A stretch of 64,000 nt of DNA from Lepiota brunneoincarnata (Eukaryota > Basidiomycota > Agaricomycetes > Agaricales > Agaricaceae), in NCBI GenBank assembly GCA_023014365.1, contig JAEBUN010000001.1:1550001-1614000 (forward strand), written 5' to 3'. Positions within the stretch are counted from its first letter, which is position 1. Each line of letters begins with the position of its first letter. The notes below the pieces were generated by a model. It saw nothing but the letters and a program-made list of their open reading frames with translations, had not been told where the DNA came from and searched no databases. The position numbers were made by a program, and so were the translations under genes. Below are positions 35,310-45,335 of the stretch, piece by piece.

Positions 35310-35788
35310 TCAAATGTGTAGAAGAGTGTATTTCAAGTCAAAGTCGTACTTGCGGGCCAAAGCCACAACCCAAATCAGTTCCCGAACGTTGACTGTCTCC
35401 CAATTCTGCTGCACAAGGATATCAGGTGGTCTACACACCTCCGTGATTAGAAGAGGGTCTCACGCAGGGCGAAGTCCCATAACTTTTCGGGCTAAACCTG
35501 GAATGATCGGATTATTATCTGACCGTCCTTCAATTGTATCCTGGATATCCATTATTTGAGGTAGAGAAAACATCGTTTAGAAAAAAGGCCGAGTCCCGAC
35601 AAATGTCATAGGTGGGATCGGACTGTCTTGAATGCTTGATCTTGAACTAAAATCACGCAGCTCCCATCCTGAAAGTAGTATGTTTCGTCTCTGACGGGGT
35701 GCGGGTGCGTGTCACCCTTCAAGTTGGATATTGAACCATCGATAGATTGAGGCGATTGCTTCTCGGACGGGTCAATATTTGAAAACAT
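35310..35788 (-). pseudogene. BTB/POZ protein copy 1, degenerate
   Basis: Starts at ATG 35788. The BTB beginning is clear: VRDETYYFQDGSCVILVQD, then AFKTVRSHL. In the sister genes an intron follows the FK; here the next BTB segment follows directly, without an intron. A TGA and frame changes then break the sequence before TMFSLPQ (~35565). Later pieces align with the sisters (RPPDILVQQNWETV, VVALARKYDFDLKY), and the remnant ends at TGA 35310. The substrate-receptor half seen in copies 3 and 5 is missing. BTB domains mediate dimerisation and often link to Cullin-3 ligases; this copy is not functional. Confidence 0.7.
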
Positions 35789-35802
35789 AATGGCTTCTGG
35801 AA

Positions 35803-35815
35803 GGGGGGGGGGGGG
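35803..35815. repeat. Run of 13 G upstream of BTB copy 1
   Basis: Lies 15 bp upstream of the copy 1 start codon, where it reads as C13 in the leader. It is the longest mononucleotide run noticed in the window. Confidence 0.9.
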
Positions 35816-36094
35816 TGAACTTGAGCCGTCCTACGTAACGGGCGCTATGAGACGGATTCGCTCGCCTTAGTTGCGTGATCTTGTGGATCCTCCTTACAGG
35901 CCCTGTGAGTGATTACACGCAATTTTTTTTATGTTTACACTACAACACATTCCCAGCGTTGCACACAACATTCTCGAAGCCGAGCCCAACCACCAGGTGA
36001 TTTGCTTCAAGATCAAGGGTCAATTCTTGCATCATGATAAGATAGGATTCAACAGGAAATACAGCTAAAACACCATCTACCCCCGCCCTGAGCT

Positions 36095-37415
36095 CTACTC
36101 TCGCGGAATATTGAAATGATCAGCAAGACTATCTTGGAACCGCTGGCCCATCAGTTTGACCTGTTTCCTCATCAGATCATAGCAGGGAACGTTCTGGACA
36201 TAAATGGCCCCAGTAGGAAGCCACGTAATCGGGGTAGCATCCAATGTTTGCTGCAACATCCGGAAGAGATCTCCAGGGTCATGGAGACGCGGCTTTTTCT
36301 TCTCAGCCTTGTCAAGTGTGTCCTTCCACCAGTTTTTCCACTTAGTTACGCATACCTGAGTGTGTTCGGTGCAGTGGGGATTGGCATCTAGTTTTGGCGC
36401 CGCGTACAACTGTATGCGTAGATGAAACAAGGACCAGAATCCTTGATATATGCGCAGCCGTCGCATCCAGTCAAATTTCGAAGGAGTGTGGTCTACAAGT
36501 GATGCGACAGTTTCCCGTCCCGGCAGCACTGTCGCTCTGTGATTCAAATATACCTGTGGCCTTGAGGTACATATAGTACGCTTTTCCATGAAATGAGCGG
36601 AAGTTAGTGGTTCTCTCAGCAAAATACAGAGCATGAATGAAGGCAGTGGTCGTTTCCTTCGACACCCGAATACGACGGAGCCAATCTCGCTCGATACGCT
36701 GAGCTAGCACCTCCCACCCGCATTCACCGTGAGAGATCAAGGATCTTCTCGACGCTCTCCCATGTACCACAATCCTGAACAAGCTTGTCCGGATATGCGG
36801 CAGAATACGCATCAAGAGCACACAAAGCCCATTTATTCAAGACCTCAAACTCATACTTGTGGGCCAGAGTTGCAACCCGTATCATTTTGGGGATATCCGC
36901 TGTTTCCCGGCTCTGCTGAGCGAGAATATCAAGTGGACTACATCCTGGAGTCAGAAAACAGTTGAGATGCAGAGCGATTCGAAAACACCTAGCGTATATA
37001 GCCCAGCATAAGGCTCGGAAATCGTCGACGGAATCGTGGCAGATAATAGGATTATCGTCCGACATCCCCTCGCCTGCACTCGATTTCCGAGCACCCGCTG
37101 CCTGAGGCAACGAGAACATTGTTCGAAAAACGATCGAGTCTCGTTCAAGTAGAGATCTGTGTAGCTGTAAAATGCATCAGAGGCTGGGTCAACCGGGAGC
37201 CATTTCATGCTCATGTACATGCAGTGTGTACATACCTTGAACAGCTGCTGCCCAACCAAAATCACATGGCTCCCATCATCAAAGTAATAATCTTTGTCCC
37301 TGACTATACTGGGCACGGGCTTCTGCAGATAGTCCTTCAATACGAAACACCCTGGGGAATGAGGCTGTAACAGTCCGGGTTGGGCAGAAGTGCTTAGGGT
37401 TGCCTCGCCTGACAT
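36095..37415 (-). CDS. BTB/POZ protein copy 2, possibly frameshifted
   Basis: Predicted exons: 37415-37236 (VRDKDYYFDDGSHVILVGQQLFK), 37164-36989 (LHRSLLERDSIVFRTMFSLPQ ... FRALCWAIYA), then 36937 onward (PLDILAQQSRETADIPKM, ATLAHKYEFEVLNKWAL). After VEKILDLSR the frame meets TGA near 36731, while the expected continuation (GWEVLAQRIERDWLRRI, FHGKAYYMYLKAT) is in the next frame. A further GT-AG intron of 62 nt leads into DHTPSKFDWMRRLRIYQGFW and the end at 36095. Either one base is missing around 36740-36755 or an unusual intron with a poor GTCGAG donor is used. Layout is BTB, BACK-like helices and a C-terminal part with WWKD, as in copies 3 and 5. The partner protein is unknown. Confidence 0.62.
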
Positions 37416-38110
37416 GGATGTATCTGAAGCTGCAGAGACGTGAGTAGGAGAGACATTTCCCTGGCCTACGTCATTGTTTCACGGGCCACCCTACCGAATT
37501 CAGGGCATGCTCTGCCTTCAAGTGCAGCAACCCACCTATTCTTCCAGAGCCACCATGCACCCCTAAAACTCTCCAATTCCCAGCAAGTGTCGGATGATAT
37601 TCTGAAAGGCTGTATCATTCAGCTCCTCCGTGCACCTCCGCTAGTATTTTGGTCCTCCAATGCAGTTCCATCTTAACTTTCCCGCTCCACCAAATACTGC
37701 TCAACTTGGTGATTGTTTCATGATTGATGGTTCGAAGCATTGACATGTGAGCTTCCTCCAAATATGTCGAGCCAAGCCTAACGAATATGGTCACTATCAC
37801 TACACCGATCAGACATTAACAGCCTTTGTGGTGAATTGCTCTCGAATCGCCAAATCACCGAGACTTGTATTGATTGATTGTGTGAATAGGTGTGAGTGTC
37901 AGCATGGTGCATCTCGCCATATCACCAAGGACTCATATTGAACGTACACACAGCCATTGAAAACGTAAGAATAACATGGCACCGCGGGGACGAGAGATGA
38001 ACCGACGAAACGTATCTCCCACGCCAATTGTCTCCTGGCTGTTGATCGATGGAAAAAGACAAAACTCGGACTGCTACATATTGAAGGTATGAGCAGTGTC
38101 ACCCCGTCAG

Positions 38111-39648
38111 ATGTTCATCCTCCTTTTCCTCCTTGCCGCTTTCAACTTAACATCAAATGCGCTGGTAGCCCATCCCAACTTTAATGTGGCAAGTCGTGTA
38201 GCGGAGTTGAGTGGTCGGGAGGTTCAGGCTGAATGTACGGGTCAATGCCGAACCTTAACGGAAATTGTGCTGAGCTGCCTGGCAACGGTGTTCGCCTGTA
38301 CATGGGTTTCAATCCATCCAAACTTGCCTGGGCCAGAAGATTCGGGGTGGTCACGGTTTCGAAGACAAGCACTGACCATGGTGTGTGCGGTTATTGCGCC
38401 AGAATTCATGGCTGTGTGGGCAATGCGTCAACGACTGGGGGCGCGGAAGATCGCCGACAGGTTCAATAGAACAATTTATCCGGGTGGTTCGTGTCTTGCA
38501 TGAAGCTCCCCAGCAAAGCATTCGCTGACGGCACGCGTAGTTGTGATTGTGAAGAAGCCGTGGTATTGCGCCATAATGGGTTGGTTTCAGCCTCAGGATC
38601 GAAAATTGTCCAAGCTCTGGACACTCAAGCACGGATTCTTTGTTCAGATGGGAGGGTTTATGTTATGTGATGACGGAGAGCCAAAACATGTGCTCACTTT
38701 GGATGCTTTGATGCAGAAGATTGGAGCTGGGGAGGTGGATGTGCCTACGCTATCGGAGCGGGAGCTTGACGACAGGAACAAAGGAGATTTTCTCGCCAAA
38801 TTGTTTGTCATCCTCCAGATGGTGTGGTTCACTTTTCAGTGCATCGCACGGTGGGCGACGAGGCTCCTGGTAACCGAGTTGGAAGTTGCCACGCTTGCAT
38901 TTGCAGCGATGAATATCTTGATGTATATCTTGTGGTGGCACAAACCGCAAAACATCCTGGTATATGTTCCCGTCCCACTCAAGTTGACTACTCCGGCGTC
39001 CCAATTGGATCATGACGTCCGGGATGGTGATGCCGAGGAGACAGCAACTTTGAGCAATGTTGTCAGGACGACTTTCCAAGTTGTAGTGGAGACAATCTCA
39101 TTCATTTTCTTTGGCCCCCTGATATTTTTGTTCAGTTTGATCAAAGCCTTATTTCAGATGAACGGTTTTCAAAATGAATTGGAGGGTGAACCGATGAGAG
39201 TGCCGACATTCTACGCTGAACCGGATGGTGGATTGAGCATACATCGGTGGGGATTGATAGGGACCTTATTTGGTGGGATTCACATGCTGGCCTGGCCGAA
39301 TCCTCTTTTGACTGCACTCTGGCGGATTGCAACGCTGGTTATTACCATACTCCCTGTTTCTCTGATTATCCTGATCTGGATCCGGATACTGGCATATTGT
39401 TTGCTGCTCTTCTGGTATTTCCATTGGGATTTGTGATTTATATTGTAGCACGTGTCATGATCATTGTGCTCGCATTCATGACTTTGCATGCCCTACCGAC
39501 GGCTGCGTACAACGACGTTGACTGGGCTTCATTTATTCCTCATTTGCGATGGTTTATGATTATAACTAATTGCCACTATCGTCTTGTTTTGCTAGTCTTG
39601 TTTTCGTATGCTCTATTGGCTTTATGTTCTTCTGTTTCGATAAGATAA
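38111..39648 (+). CDS. Conserved fungal multi-pass membrane protein, late frameshift
   Basis: Starts at ATG 38111 with a signal sequence (MFILLFLLAAFNLTSNALV). Exon 1 ends at 38483; a 57-nt intron ends at 38540. Typical blocks of this common, unnamed fungal family are present: CTWVSIHPNLPGPED, CAVIAPEFMAVWAMRQR, then WTLKHGFFVQMGGFML, DDRNKGDFLAKLFVILQ, QCIARWATRLLVTELEVATL and ILWWHKPQN. The main frame stops at 39436, yet the usual C-terminus (LHALPTAAYNDVDWASFIPH) lies in the next frame, ending at 39648. No plausible intron links them, so a 1-nt indel between ~39370 and 39410 is likely. Function is unknown. It sits on the plus strand between BTB copies 2 and 3, probably unrelated to them. 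Confidence 0.75.
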
Positions 39649-40269
39649 AGATAGAGGGATGCTCGCGACCGCTGCCGAATTCGATCCACATATAAGCGCC
39701 AAATCCATCCAGCGAGGCATGCTGAGCCAGATGCTGTTTCTTGCGCGATCACTTGTATTATGCAAATCTTTACTTTCATACATACCCTCCTCCCTCGCTC
39801 CCCAGTCTTCAATTTCGCGTGTATACCACGCAATATCTAGCATCCTTTCCAAAACCTACCCACCCATACTCTTTTTTATGTCCTTCCTTCCCTCACTCCC
39901 CTTCTACTGGACTCGATGCAGGCGTAGTCGAGAGGCGTACGGCTCTAGGCGACCCGACCACGCCCCCTCCCCGCCCTCACCACCCGGGGTCAACGGGGCT
40001 TGAGGGGGGCCCTGACCCCCTCTCCCAGCCTAGACAGTATTGGGTTCTACCATTCCATATCACTTGCGATTTATATTTGATATCTTGTTTTGTCTGGACC
40101 CCTCACAGCGCAGGAATAATCAAACGGTGCAGCACGCTCGTATGTTCGCGCGGACATAGAACTACCAACAGTGCTCAATGGAGTCCCAGCTAAGTACATA
40201 CGAAACGATCCGCAAGTGTATCCCGGATCGCTTTGGATAGAACGATAATACCCTCCTGCCTTGTTGTCC
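39649..40269. other. Intergenic with a compact GC-rich block
   Basis: 39915-40035 is far richer in G+C than its surroundings and contains an inverted GGGGTCA/TGACCCC pair and a tRNA A-box-like TAGTCGAGAGG. It may be a short interspersed element. The rest shows nothing. Confidence 0.4.
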
Positions 40270-41490
40270 TTACACAAAGTCAGGTCGTGGAAGTCCCCCC
40301 CAGTCCTCATTGGTGGTGGAGTCCCTAAAATAACCGGGATTCGAATATATGCCACAACTGGTGGAAAGCTCACCATCACAGACCGTCCCAATATTCTTGG
40401 CTATCTCCCCGAGCAATCTTCTGGGATTACCGGAGAGGGATGCATCTGGACACTGTGAAAATGAAGCTAATTGTCTATCCCACCACGTGCACCATTCACT
40501 TTCGCAATCCCTGTACCCACAGCTTCCCAGATCTGGATATTCGGCTAGTCTTCTCCGCAGCTCTACAAGGGAGTGATAACCGCAATGGAGACGGAGTTGT
40601 TGGATATCAGATAACCCCGTCAAACTGCGGAGCCCGTGGTCCAGATCAGAGCCGAGGTTGTTGAATGTTATACGATAGCGTAGAGCCGGAGCCTCTTTCC
40701 ACTGAGTGGCCTCAAGATAGGCATAATATACCTCTCCCTGAAAATCCCTGTCTGCTGCTCGCTCAGCCACTTGAAGGACGGTTACTAGCATTGCTAGAGG
40801 GTCCTCGGACCGTATGATTCTGTTCGTCAGGTGTTTCTGGATTTTCGACACTAGTTCTTGCCTATTCCCTTGAGATGCAATGGACAATAAGTGCTCAAGG
40901 TTGTTGACTGGGATCTCCTGAAGAGCACTATTTGGGATATACAAGAGAATAGTGTCGAAAGTCCATTCTAGGAATGTGGTGAACTCATATTTGTGAGCGA
41001 GAAACGCGATCTGGAACAGCTTGGCGACGTCGGCCCGCCCGGGTTCACATTGAGCACCAATTTCCTGGGGGCTGGGTCATCGATTAGACCGGGATGAGGT
41101 AGGTAAAACAGGAAAGCGTTCTACTTTGCGTACAAGGCCCAGCATAACGAACGAAAAGCCTCTGCAGTATCTTGACAAACGATTGGGTTTTCGTCTGTCG
41201 AACCTTCAGCATTACTAATCGCTCCTTGGTCAGGTAAAGCGGTCCCGGCTAGATCGAACATATTCTTGAAAAACGTTGAATTCCGCTTGAGCATGGATCG
41301 GTGGACCTAGTAATGTTTATGGATAATGTCAGGGCGAAGACTGCGATGGCCGAAATAGAGCAGTGCTGACCTTGAAGAGATGAAGTTCTGCTTGAATGAT
41401 ACAATTTCCATCCTCGAAGTAGTACTCTTCATCTCTCCAAGGGCCCTGGTCCGGGGGTATGCTCGAATTGTCTGGCGTCGTTTCGCTCAT
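40270..41490 (-). CDS. BTB/POZ domain protein copy 3
   Basis: Three exons, 41490-41371, 41306-41125 and 41071-40270, give 367 aa without a break. The BTB domain (residues 15-110) reads WRDEEYYFEDGNCIIQAELHLFK | VHRSMLKRNSTFFKNMF in pieces, then AFRSLCWALYA. The second half has LAHKYEFTTFLEWTFD, the conserved NLEHLLSIASQGNRQEL, VYYAYLEATQW and LRLHCGYHSLVELRRRL, followed by CGYRDCESEWCTWWDRQ. BTB domains dimerise and often recruit Cullin-3; the C-terminal module of this expanded basidiomycete group is uncharacterised. Intron positions (after FK, phase 0, and after LYA, phase 2) match copy 5 exactly, supporting common origin by tandem duplication. An ATG farther upstream (41601) is less likely to be the start. 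Confidence 0.8.
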
Positions 41491-42138
41491 GTATGTGGGT
41501 GCAAGAAAGTAGGCCGTCGACAGACGCTCAAGATGGCGGTTGCAAGAGACCTCGATGTTACAAATTGACGTCGCGATAAGGCCGTCCTTGCGCGACAACA
41601 CGTGATTGCCAATATATCTTATATACGGAGCCTGGGAACTTCTTTTTCTCCTCGTTTGTCACAATATATCGCTCGTGCTCGTTGATTTCCTCGGTCTCGA
41701 TACGTTTCGGTGAGGATCCAGTAGATCCTTACATTTTTTGGGACAGTGAGTCAAGACATGCTCACTTTCGAAGGTCTTTTTGTTTTTTTTTCCTATCCCT
41801 CTGAAACTGCGCTCCCTCGTTACTCGAAGCAATCTCAGATTAAGAAGCGAGGACACCGTATAGTCTAGTTGAGTACCCCGGATAGCTATAAAACAACCAA
41901 ATGTGACGGACTACAGAGACCGACGTGGTCTCCAGAGCCAATGATCTAACTCTAACGAAATCATGAAGAATCCGGCGAGACATTCTTCAAATTGCTGCTT
42001 CATCGAACATACTTGCGAAACAGGGCACCTCCGGGCCATCTTGTGAAGGATAGCAGATTGGTAGTACCATAATAGCCCTCTGAAGCGTTTGGAAGTGATC
42101 GTTGGGGTCATTGAGGGTGGCTTCCTTATTTCTTCGTT

Positions 42139-42790
42139 TCATGCAATATATCCTTTCATCATTGATTCCAGCCTGTTACGCACACAGTAGAGAATATTCT
42201 CGATCCGTAGCCGCATTTCGGTTCTACCAGAGGTGAAAAACGTCGATTCAACGTTCTCCCAGTTCCTGCAGAGGCCCGGCATTCGTTCAGGACGGACTTC
42301 CCAATGGGCATTGAGAGTATCTAATGCCCAGTCGCGCAAGGCGGCGAATTCGAATTTGTGAGAGTCTGACCACTTGGATCAATCTTGGAACATCGACTAT
42401 GCCGACGTCATTCTGAGCCACGATATCAGCAGGCCTCTATGAAAGCCATATGAAGGCATCAGACGAAGTGTTCACACTTAAGAAGCACACAATGCTCAGC
42501 AAAGGGAGCGGAAACCTCCGGCACTGTCACATCATATAAACCTTTTCCGGTAGAGTCGCCTTTGGATTGAGGTAAGGAAAACATTGTTTGGAAGAACTGC
42601 GAGTCCCGGAGCGATGGAGCTAAACAAATCAGTTGTTGGCGCCCAAGAAAAAACACATAAACTTCCCACCCTGAATGAGTGGTTTCCAACTAAAAAGAAG
42701 GCAGTCCCCGTCATGAAAGTAGTAGACTTCATCCCTGACTGGGACGGCTGGGGGTAGCTGGCTGGCTCGACGACTACCGCCGCCGTTGGA
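42139..42790 (-). pseudogene. BTB/POZ protein copy 4, broken
   Basis: The BTB start VRDEVYYFHDGDCLL is followed by the expected VGNHSFR only after a frame change: an extra T in the CTTCTTTTTAG stretch near 42700. No ATG lies in the correct frame before it. Later pieces are recognisable: LRDSQFFQTMFSLPQ (~42600) and RDWALDTLNAHWEV (~42330), ending at 42139. The C-terminal module is absent or too diverged to see. Confidence 0.68.
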
Positions 42791-43101
42791 AGAGGTCTTC
42801 GGTGTAGCCTAGGTTCCCGCTGCATCGGACCCATTTGATAGTCCTCCTATCTAATTTGTGCTAATAGAAGGGGTTTTCTTCGGAGTTGTCAGCCATTCTG
42901 GATCAAGAAAAAAAAAGCGTAAATTGGTTAAGGGTATTTGCAGTAGAGTCAGGTGACCTCGATTGGTCCTTGCTCCTCTTGGATCGGTAGAGGGGTGAAC
43001 TTGGCATCCAACACGAATAAAAGTCAATTATTCCGAGACTGAAAAAATGACATCAGAGATAGTATCCTCCTTCCAATATAGCCCGCTGGTGAATACCAAG
43101 C

Positions 43102-44321
43102 TCAAGGACACATGAAGCGGTTTGCAAGTCCTTTCTCTAGTGCAGCCTTCATTTCCTTTAGCTTATCTTGCCTCCCTTGCTTGCACGGCACTCCAGAGGC
43201 ATCCTTCGTATTCGCATGATAGAACGGTGGATTGTACGTGCCCAACCTCTTCTGCATCTCGTTCAAGAATACCCCGGGGTCGTCAAACTCCACACCCCGA
43301 AGGTCGCGAATCTGAGTGTCCCACCAATCTCCCCACAGTCGCGGACAATCGGAATACTGGCACGTCCCTATTTCCGGGTACTTTTGCAGCCGATTTCGTA
43401 GTGATGTCAATGAGCAGAAGCCACAATACACCCGGAGGCGTTGTTCTTCGCTCAATCCAACTATCTTCAAAAATGTATCATCATCGGATTCAATATTCTC
43501 TAGGGAGACGCGGGACTTGTCCAATCTTGACAACGACGACAAATTGGAATTGTTTTTCCATCGTGTGGCCTGCAAAAACGCGTAGTAGACCTCGGCTTGA
43601 AATGCTCGATTCTTTGTGCCCTCGGCAACCTTGATGATCGGGGCCAAGGAAAAAAACGGGCTGGGCGACCGAAGAACCATGGCGACCATCGCGCTCTGGA
43701 TCTTACGTTCCAGTGCTTTTCGATCGCACTGGGACGCGATGAACAGAAGGACTTCGAGGCGGTCAACAGGAACTTTCATCAACGCCTCGTCCGATACGCT
43801 CTTCTCGAGAAGACCGAGGGCCCAATCTTCGAACTCAGTGAACTCGTACTTGTGAGTTATCTCGGCTATGAGGAGCAACTCCTCAGGTTTAGATCCCGCC
43901 TTCATCGTGTGCGGAACAGATTTGCTTTGGCCTGTAGTAACAACTCGATCGTCGGTCATGGTAATATAAGGTATTAGCAACGAAGCACTTACGTTGCGTA
44001 TAGGACCCAGCACAAGGCACGAAAGGCCTCAACCGTGTCCTGGCAGTTTATAGGATTCTCATCAGAGGTTCCTTCAGCAGCCGAAGTATTGCCAGATTCC
44101 TGTGCCAAAGAAAACATAGTCTTGAAGAATGCAGAGCTCCGTTGAAACAGAAATCGGTGGACCTTTGGGGGGGGGGCACTCAGCTATGTGCGGCCCCGGC
44201 CTTGAAACCACAGCCAGTATGTACTTACCTTGAACAGCCGATTTCCCGCCTGAAGGGTACAATCCCCATCCTCAAAGTAGTACGTCCGGTCTCTAGTAAC
44301 CTTGCTGTCCGGGATGTCCAT
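43102..44321 (-). CDS. BTB/POZ domain protein copy 5
   Basis: Exons 44321-44229, 44162-43993 and 43924-43102 give 361 aa. The BTB domain opens with VTRDRTYYFEDGDCTLQ and NRLFK, continues with VHRFLFQRSSAFFKTMFSLAQ (in two parts across the splice) and FRALCWVLYAT. Then follow ITHKYEFTEFEDWALGLL, RLEVLLFIASQCDRKALE, VYYAFLQATRW, LRVYCGFCSLTSLRNRLQ and CQYSDCPRLWGDWWDTQ. The domain order and both intron phases are those of copy 3. The first intron carries a G10 run just before its acceptor (44167-44176). An ATG in the second intron makes a longer apparent ORF (from 44013) that is not the true start. Likely role: dimerising adaptor or transcription/ubiquitin cofactor; unproven. Confidence 0.8.
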
Positions 44322-45335
44322 TTTTATTATGAGGTCGTCCAATGATGCTGAGTATTGCGAGTTTGAGAACAACGAGCAAGTCTGAGCCCTAGAATGTCGT
44401 GAGGGCCTGGACCTATGACTCATTAGAGCACTGTTTTGCGATTCGTGGTAGCGATGACGGAGGACATGTGGTAGCACCACCACTCCAAGGCCCCGTGCAA
44501 CAGCACATGATGCGGTGAGAGAGACGCCGGCGGCGACTCGGGTCCACACCCGGCAAGCGCTGGCTGGTGTTGAGCCCTGAAACGATTTTATAAGGGCTAC
44601 GGCACTCGAATATCATTTAGAACGCATCCGTGAAACAGGGGAACCGTCCATTTCCAACTCGAATTCACCTTGAGTACTGCAAGTGCCCAGTCTTATGCAT
44701 CCCGCAAAATTCTGTTGCAACCCTACTTCCAACACCTAGTCCTTCATCAGTACAAAAATGGGTCACATAAATATCATTGAGTGCTTGCAAAAAAGTACAT
44801 TATGTGCTATTGTTACTTACTACGGCCCAAAAAAAGAGAGAGTTAGACAAGAGGAGAGTTCAAAATGCACAGAAATAAAAAATTTGGAGACCGGAAGGAC
44901 GGACCTTCGGCCGCCACAATAAAATAATTATAGCTGTATAAGTAGTCGAAGAGTGCCGGGGAAAAAAAGGACGGCGATACATTTTCGATGCCAAATCGGA
45001 CATCTCTAGGCGAAAGAGCCAAATGAAGAGACTGGTAGAGACAAAGAGAGGTAGCAAAAAAGAGAGACAAAGGAACATAGACACAGAATGACAGGAAGGA
45101 AAGAACGTTCTTTTGCAAAGGAACGGATTTCAAGACGGGATAAAAAGCTTTTATATACCAGCCCGTCCGTGCATAACGCATATTGGCATCAAGTTTTGTT
45201 GAGGCCAGTTGCCCAGGATGGCCAAATGTCGAATTTTATACAGTCTGCAACAAACATATAAGAGTCATCAAGACGGGATACTCGGAAACTCACGTTTTTT
45301 ACAGAACCACCTTCCCCTCAAAACCCTCAGAACCA
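44322..45335. other. Intergenic, no gene recognised
   Basis: Upstream region of BTB copy 5 and 3' flank of the Ser-rich gene. Hydrophobic minus-strand ORFs near 44850-45180 come from A-rich plus-strand sequence and show no family features. Confidence 0.5.

Noticed and set aside
43102..44013. ATG at 44013 as start of BTB copy 5
   Set aside because: It lies upstream of an intron acceptor. The BTB domain is in two exons farther upstream, joined by clean GT-AG introns.
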